Origin: Pelagibacteraceae bacterium AG-414-M23
GTDB lineage: Bacteria > Pseudomonadota > Alphaproteobacteria > Pelagibacterales > Pelagibacteraceae
Reading direction: 5' to 3'
Length of the DNA: 56,127 bases
Assembly: GCA_003214525.1 (NCBI GenBank)
Contig: QCLN01000008.1
Coordinates: 1 to 56,127 of the forward strand
The notes under the pieces are model-generated. The model made no database searches. It was given only the letters and a program-made list of their open reading frames with translations, and was not told the DNA's origin. A program made the translations under genes and the position numbers. Of this stretch, positions 52,853 through 56,127 are shown piece after piece. How positions within the stretch are numbered: position 1 is the first letter of the stretch; the number at the start of each line of letters is the position of its first letter.

Positions 52853-54253
52853 TTACCTTGATGATGATGCGACAGCTTTTTCATCATTGCCCGCATCCTC
52901 TATTATTTGATAATCTAAACCAGCCAGCTCTACTTCTCGTGGTATTCTTAATTTGCCCATACCATGAAGTACTTTAGCTATAATCCAGCCCGGAATCATT
53001 CCAAGAACGAAGAACATAATTATCGCTCCAAGAAACATTCCTAACGGATTAATTGCAGCATAAGTTGTTCCATCCCACATAGCTCCAACACTGTAACCAG
53101 ATGATGGATAACCATTTAGAACGAAACCACAAATAACTAGTCCAGCGAAACCAGCGTAACCATGAACAGCTACTGCTCCAACCGCATCATCAATTTTGAA
53201 CTTACGTTCAACCCAGTAATGCATTTTGTAGGCAATAACCACTCCTATCATACCAATAATCATTGATTGTATCGGATGATACAAGTCATTACCAGCTGAT
53301 GCACAAATTATTCCTGCTAGTCCACTTGAATATGTCCAGAAAGGATCTCCTTTAGACACAACATATCCAGCCAACAACCCTCCTGATAGTGACATCAAGA
53401 AGTTAAATGTAATACCACTCAGCGTGGTAGGTGTTACATAGATGTTTGTTGCGGTCCAAAAAGTTTTTCCTTCCATTCCATACTCAGGCCCTAAATCAAA
53501 GATTGGAATATTACACGCTGCATAAAATCCCCAAAAACCAGTATAAATTAAAAATAACCCAACTGTTACTAACCAAGGATTTCTTGGTCCAATATTTCTA
53601 GGTTCTCCGCTAGACGAGAATTTTCCTATTCTTGGTCCTAAAACACATAGAATTCCAAGAGCAAATCCTCCCGCTATGGCGTGAATTACTCCCGATGCAT
53701 AAGCATCGTGGTAACCTAATATTTTTAACATCCAACCGTCAAAATGCCATCCCCATGCAGCATCTATTGTCCAGAATACTGAACCAATAGCTATTGCTAA
53801 GATACCAAATGCAAATGTTGTAATTCTCTCAATTACAGCACCTGAAACGATTGAAGCTGCCGTCCATGAGAATAATAAGAATGCTGCCCAGAACACACCA
53901 CTTATGTGGTCGTTAAGGTTCACTCCCATTATATCACTTGTAGGCACATACCAAGCTGCACTAAATGCAGATTTATCCGTAATCAATGCTGCACTTTCAT
54001 TCATAATTGAAGGTGCTAAACCTGGTCCTGTTGGAAAAGCCCAATATATCCACCAACCAAAGAAAAACCAAGTTACTGTTACCAAAGGTATAAGCATTGT
54101 ATTTTTCATCAATGTATGCTGGTGATGTTTATATCTAGAGGCTCCAACTTCATACATACAGAAACCTACGTGAATTAGGAACATTAAAACTACAGTTACC
54201 CAATAATAGAACTCTGTAAATATGGTCGTCAATGCACTAAGTTGATCAGTCAT
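52853..54253 (-). CDS. amtB: ammonium/methylammonium transporter AmtB
   Basis: A 466-aa channel protein with about eleven helices. The twin histidines are conserved: ASGVIHAIAGGFALG (first) and GAVAVHGYAGFAGLV (second), in the Amt pattern. The C-terminal tail (about 430-466) ends in charged residues with LAGLDYQIIEDAGNDEKAV. AmtB conducts ammonium or methylammonium and is usually gated by a PII protein; glnK is not adjacent, unlike in many bacteria. GAGGAGA precedes ATG 54253. Confidence 0.93.
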   Translation of the reverse strand: MTDQLSALTTIFTEFYYWVTVVLMFLIHVGFCMYEVGASRYKHHQHTLMKNTMLIPLVTVTWFFFGWWIYWAFPTGPGLAPSIMNESAALITDKSAFSAAWYVPTSDIMGVNLNDHISGVFWAAFLLFSWTAASIVSGAVIERITTFAFGILAIAIGSVFWTIDAAWGWHFDGWMLKILGYHDAYASGVIHAIAGGFALGILCVLGPRIGKFSSSGEPRNIGPRNPWLVTVGLFLIYTGFWGFYAACNIPIFDLGPEYGMEGKTFWTATNIYVTPTTLSGITFNFLMSLSGGLLAGYVVSKGDPFWTYSSGLAGIICASAGNDLYHPIQSMIIGMIGVVIAYKMHYWVERKFKIDDAVGAVAVHGYAGFAGLVICGFVLNGYPSSGYSVGAMWDGTTYAAINPLGMFLGAIIMFFVLGMIPGWIIAKVLHGMGKLRIPREVELAGLDYQIIEDAGNDEKAVASSSR

Positions 54254-54276
54254 CGTGCTTCTCCTCTCATTTATTT

Positions 54277-54353
54277 ACTAAATAGTTTAAGCAAAAGTAC
54301 TTTCTAACTAGTTTACTCTGTGAACCTAAACTATTTACTGAAACCTTAGTTTA
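54277..54353 (-). promoter_or_regulatory. control region of amtB with four TAGTTTA elements
   Basis: The heptamer TAGTTTA occurs at 54283-54289, 54309-54315 and 54347-54353, and inverted (TAAACTA) at 54327-54333. The first lies in ACTAAATAGT (54277-54286), a palindrome also found before the NCS1 permease. Four copies in about 75 bp exceed chance expectation for this composition (roughly 0.04 by hand estimate). It is probably an operator array, perhaps for a nitrogen regulator; the protein is unknown. Confidence 0.5.
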
Positions 54354-54445
54354 TTGAGAAGGCAATAACAAGATCAAAAACCCCAGTATGAGCTGTTAAA
54401 TTTAAATTTTATCAACTAAAACTAGAGATATTTTAACTTTTGATT

Positions 54446-54856
54446 CTAAAATTTTCTGTAAGCTTTTTTAAGATCAACAAGAGGATGGTTTGGGGACATT
54501 TGAAATTTTACTAACAACTCTCTTGCAATCATGTCTCTGTCTTGTTGGTTATTTGGTAGTTTTATTTTACTTGGGATTGTAACCCAACCATTTGCATTTC
54601 TATCAAATACAGCGGGTCTATTTTCTTCATATCCCATATGTACATCTTCCAACCAATTAAGATCATCCCACCCCATTGCTTCAATGTATTTTTTTAAGAA
54701 AGGTGTAATTCTATTGTAATCAGGCAACAGATTTACATCATATCTATAACCAATTGTCTGGCCAATCATTTTTTCTCTAGCTGACTCTTTTTTTTTTCCT
54801 AGCTGACCTTTTATTTGTTTTTTAATTTTTTTATTTTTTTTTATTTTCTTAGCCAT
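54446..54856 (-). CDS. 136-aa protein of unknown function in the amtB-glx cluster
   Basis: A 136-aa soluble protein. A very basic N-terminus (about residues 1-30, mostly Lys) precedes a compact domain with YRYDVNLLPDYNRITPF, AMGWDDLNWLEDVHMGYEEN and MIARELLVKFQMSPNHPL. I do not recognise the family. It lies 5 nt after the GlxD/MgsC-type gene, so it is co-transcribed with the glutamate-synthase-like subunits; it may be a small subunit or accessory factor. Confidence 0.6.
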   Translation of the reverse strand: MAKKIKKNKKIKKQIKGQLGKKKESAREKMIGQTIGYRYDVNLLPDYNRITPFLKKYIEAMGWDDLNWLEDVHMGYEENRPAVFDRNANGWVTIPSKIKLPNNQQDRDMIARELLVKFQMSPNHPLVDLKKAYRKF

Positions 54857-54861
54857 AGTTT

Positions 54862-56127
54862 TTATATTTTATGAAAGTCGTCTACCCCTACAGTATGGTT
54901 TGTGCCAGAGAGAGGTACTTTTGCTAAAGCAGAAGCTTCCATTGTTAATGCCGCCATATCTTCTGGTTCTAATGAGTGAATATTTGTTTTACCACATGCT
55001 CTAGCTAATAGTTGAGCTTCTAATGTCATTGTATGTAAATAGTTATAAACTCTTAGTGCCGCTTCATCTGGATTTAATCTTTTTCTTAATTTTGGATCCT
55101 GAGTAGCAACTCCAACCGGACAACGACCTGTGTGACAGTGATAACAATGTCCCGCAGGAACTCCCATTTCTTTTTCAAAATTTGACTCTGGTATTTCTTT
55201 ATTACAATTTAAAGCTATCATAGCTCCTGTTCCAATAGCAATTGCATCAGCTCCAAGAGCTAGAGCTTTTGCCATGTCAGCGCCATCTCTAACACCTCCA
55301 GCATAAATTAGAGTTACTTTCCCAGTTTTTCCAACATCATCCAATGCTCTTCTTGCTTCTCTTATTGCTGCAATTCCTGGAATTCCTGTATTTGCTGCTG
55401 CAATGTGTGGTCCGGCACCAGTTGAACCTTCCATACCATCCAAATAAATTGAGTCAGGATCACATTTTGCTGCCATACGAACATCGTCATAAACTTTTGC
55501 CGCACCTAACTTTAATTGAATAGGAACTCTATTTTTTGTTAACTCTCTTAATTCTTGAACTTTTAATGCCAGGTCGTCTGGGCCTAACCAGTCTGGGTGA
55601 CGAGCAGGGGATCTTTGATCAATTCCAGCAGGTAATGATCTCATTTCTGCAACTTGGTCAGTAACCTTTTGACCCATTAGGTGTCCACCCATACCTACTT
55701 TTTGTCCTTGTCCTATAAATACTTCTATACCGTCAGCCAATTGTGCGTGATGTGGATTAAAACCATATCTTGATTGGATACATTGATAATACCATTTTTC
55801 TGAATATCTTCTTTCATCAGGTATCATTCCACCTTCACCTGAACAAGTTGCACTTCCTGCCATGGTTGCTCCTCTTGCTAAAGCAGTTTTAGCTTCATAA
55901 GAAAGAGCACCGAAACTCATCCCAGTAATATAAACTGGAATATCTAATTCTATAGGGTTTTCACATCTTGGGCCAATTACAGTTTTTGTTTCGCATTTTT
56001 CTCTATAACCTTCAATTACAAATCTTGTTAATGTACCTGGTAGAAAAACTAAATCATCAAACGTTGGAATTTTCTTCATAAGAGCCATTCCTCTCATTCT
56101 GTATCTTCCTAGTTCTGCTTTAATATG
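54862..56127 (-). CDS. GlxD/MgsC-type FMN-binding glutamate synthase domain (5' end beyond the window)
   Basis: 422 codons of the FMN-binding domain of the glutamate synthase family. The frame is open to the window edge and the extra N-terminal residues AELGRYRMRGMA match the family, so the start lies outside. Diagnostic segments: ITGMSFGALSYEAKTALARG, DQRSPARHPDWLGPDDLALK, GDGxxG-like FMN loops near ALALGADAIAIGTGA and the iron-sulfur motif CYHCHTGRCPVGVATQDP. In the split GlxBCD/MgsABC enzymes the separate glutaminase and GXGXG subunits are encoded next door, presumably just beyond this end. Confidence 0.85.
   Translation of the reverse strand, partial: HIKAELGRYRMRGMALMKKIPTFDDLVFLPGTLTRFVIEGYREKCETKTVIGPRCENPIELDIPVYITGMSFGALSYEAKTALARGATMAGSATCSGEGGMIPDERRYSEKWYYQCIQSRYGFNPHHAQLADGIEVFIGQGQKVGMGGHLMGQKVTDQVAEMRSLPAGIDQRSPARHPDWLGPDDLALKVQELRELTKNRVPIQLKLGAAKVYDDVRMAAKCDPDSIYLDGMEGSTGAGPHIAAANTGIPGIAAIREARRALDDVGKTGKVTLIYAGGVRDGADMAKALALGADAIAIGTGAMIALNCNKEIPESNFEKEMGVPAGHCYHCHTGRCPVGVATQDPKLRKRLNPDEAALRVYNYLHTMTLEAQLLARACGKTNIHSLEPEDMAALTMEASALAKVPLSGTNHTVGVDDFHKI

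Noticed and set aside
1-56127. CRISPR arrays, insertion sequences, tRNA or rRNA genes
   Set aside because: No repeat-spacer pattern, transposase motif, inverted-repeat-flanked element or cloverleaf was seen on reading the intergenic regions; a tool scan was not possible.

Overview
The window is very AT-rich (roughly 30% G+C by eye). It is almost entirely coding, with genes overlapping by 1-12 nt, many TTG/GTG starts and Lys/Asn/Ile-rich proteins. Gene content and style fit a streamlined marine alphaproteobacterium of the SAR11 clade (Pelagibacterales). That identification rests on gene content and composition, not on a search. No tRNA, rRNA, insertion sequence, phage gene or CRISPR array was seen. 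The largest stretch without an intact gene (13463-13855) holds a decayed small secreted-protein gene.

Layout. (1) 100-7587: a CHASE2/SpoIIE-type phosphatase receptor, a DadA-like oxidase, a DMT transporter, a 2-hydroxyacid dehydrogenase, redox repair genes (msrB, glutaredoxin, TlpA-like) and a LysE exporter preceded by an unusual hairpin. (2) 7681-20936: two complete branched-chain-amino-acid-type ABC importers. The first carries AzlCD exporter genes at the end of its operon. The second has its binding protein convergent, sharing a bidirectional terminator. A small beta-barrel protein and a ProC-like reductase lie between them. (3) 21011-29602: a six-gene minus-strand operon (LLM flavin enzyme, ThDP enzyme, DUF1185, alpha/beta hydrolase, aldehyde dehydrogenase, DMT transporter), divergent from a EutA-like/EutD(DoeA)-like pair. 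(4) 29649-34158: a polyamine-type ABC importer potA-potD-potB-potC that follows the EutA/EutD pair. (5) 34181-43033: a FadN-type beta-oxidation enzyme, cyclophilin, zincin, agmatinase-family ureohydrolase, aldehyde dehydrogenase, NCS1 permease and an ArgE-like deacylase. (6) 43057-49450: CsaA, LysE, aconitase, YfgM/BamB-like envelope proteins, a cupin and YjbQ. (7) 49487-56127, minus strand: a nitrogen cluster with a GlxD/MgsC-type glutamate-synthase domain (cut by the window end), a 136-aa protein, AmtB, two single-pass miniproteins, a GlnT/GmaS-type synthetase and a diaminopropionate-lyase-like PLP enzyme.

The window as a whole is an organic-nitrogen scavenging region: importers for amino acids, polyamine-like cations, nucleobase-like compounds and ammonium or methylammonium, each beside enzymes able to break down or assimilate the substrate. 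Binding-protein genes are separated from their permeases by intrinsic terminators in both livK-livH and potD-potB, a simple way to over-produce the periplasmic component.

The best candidates for undescribed biology are: the divergent LLM/ThDP/DUF1185 operon facing the EutA/EutD-pot cluster; the miniproteins in the amtB-glnT cluster; the repeated TAGTTTA elements upstream of amtB, with a shared ACTA-AA-TAGT palindrome before the NCS1 permease; and the leader hairpin before lysE.
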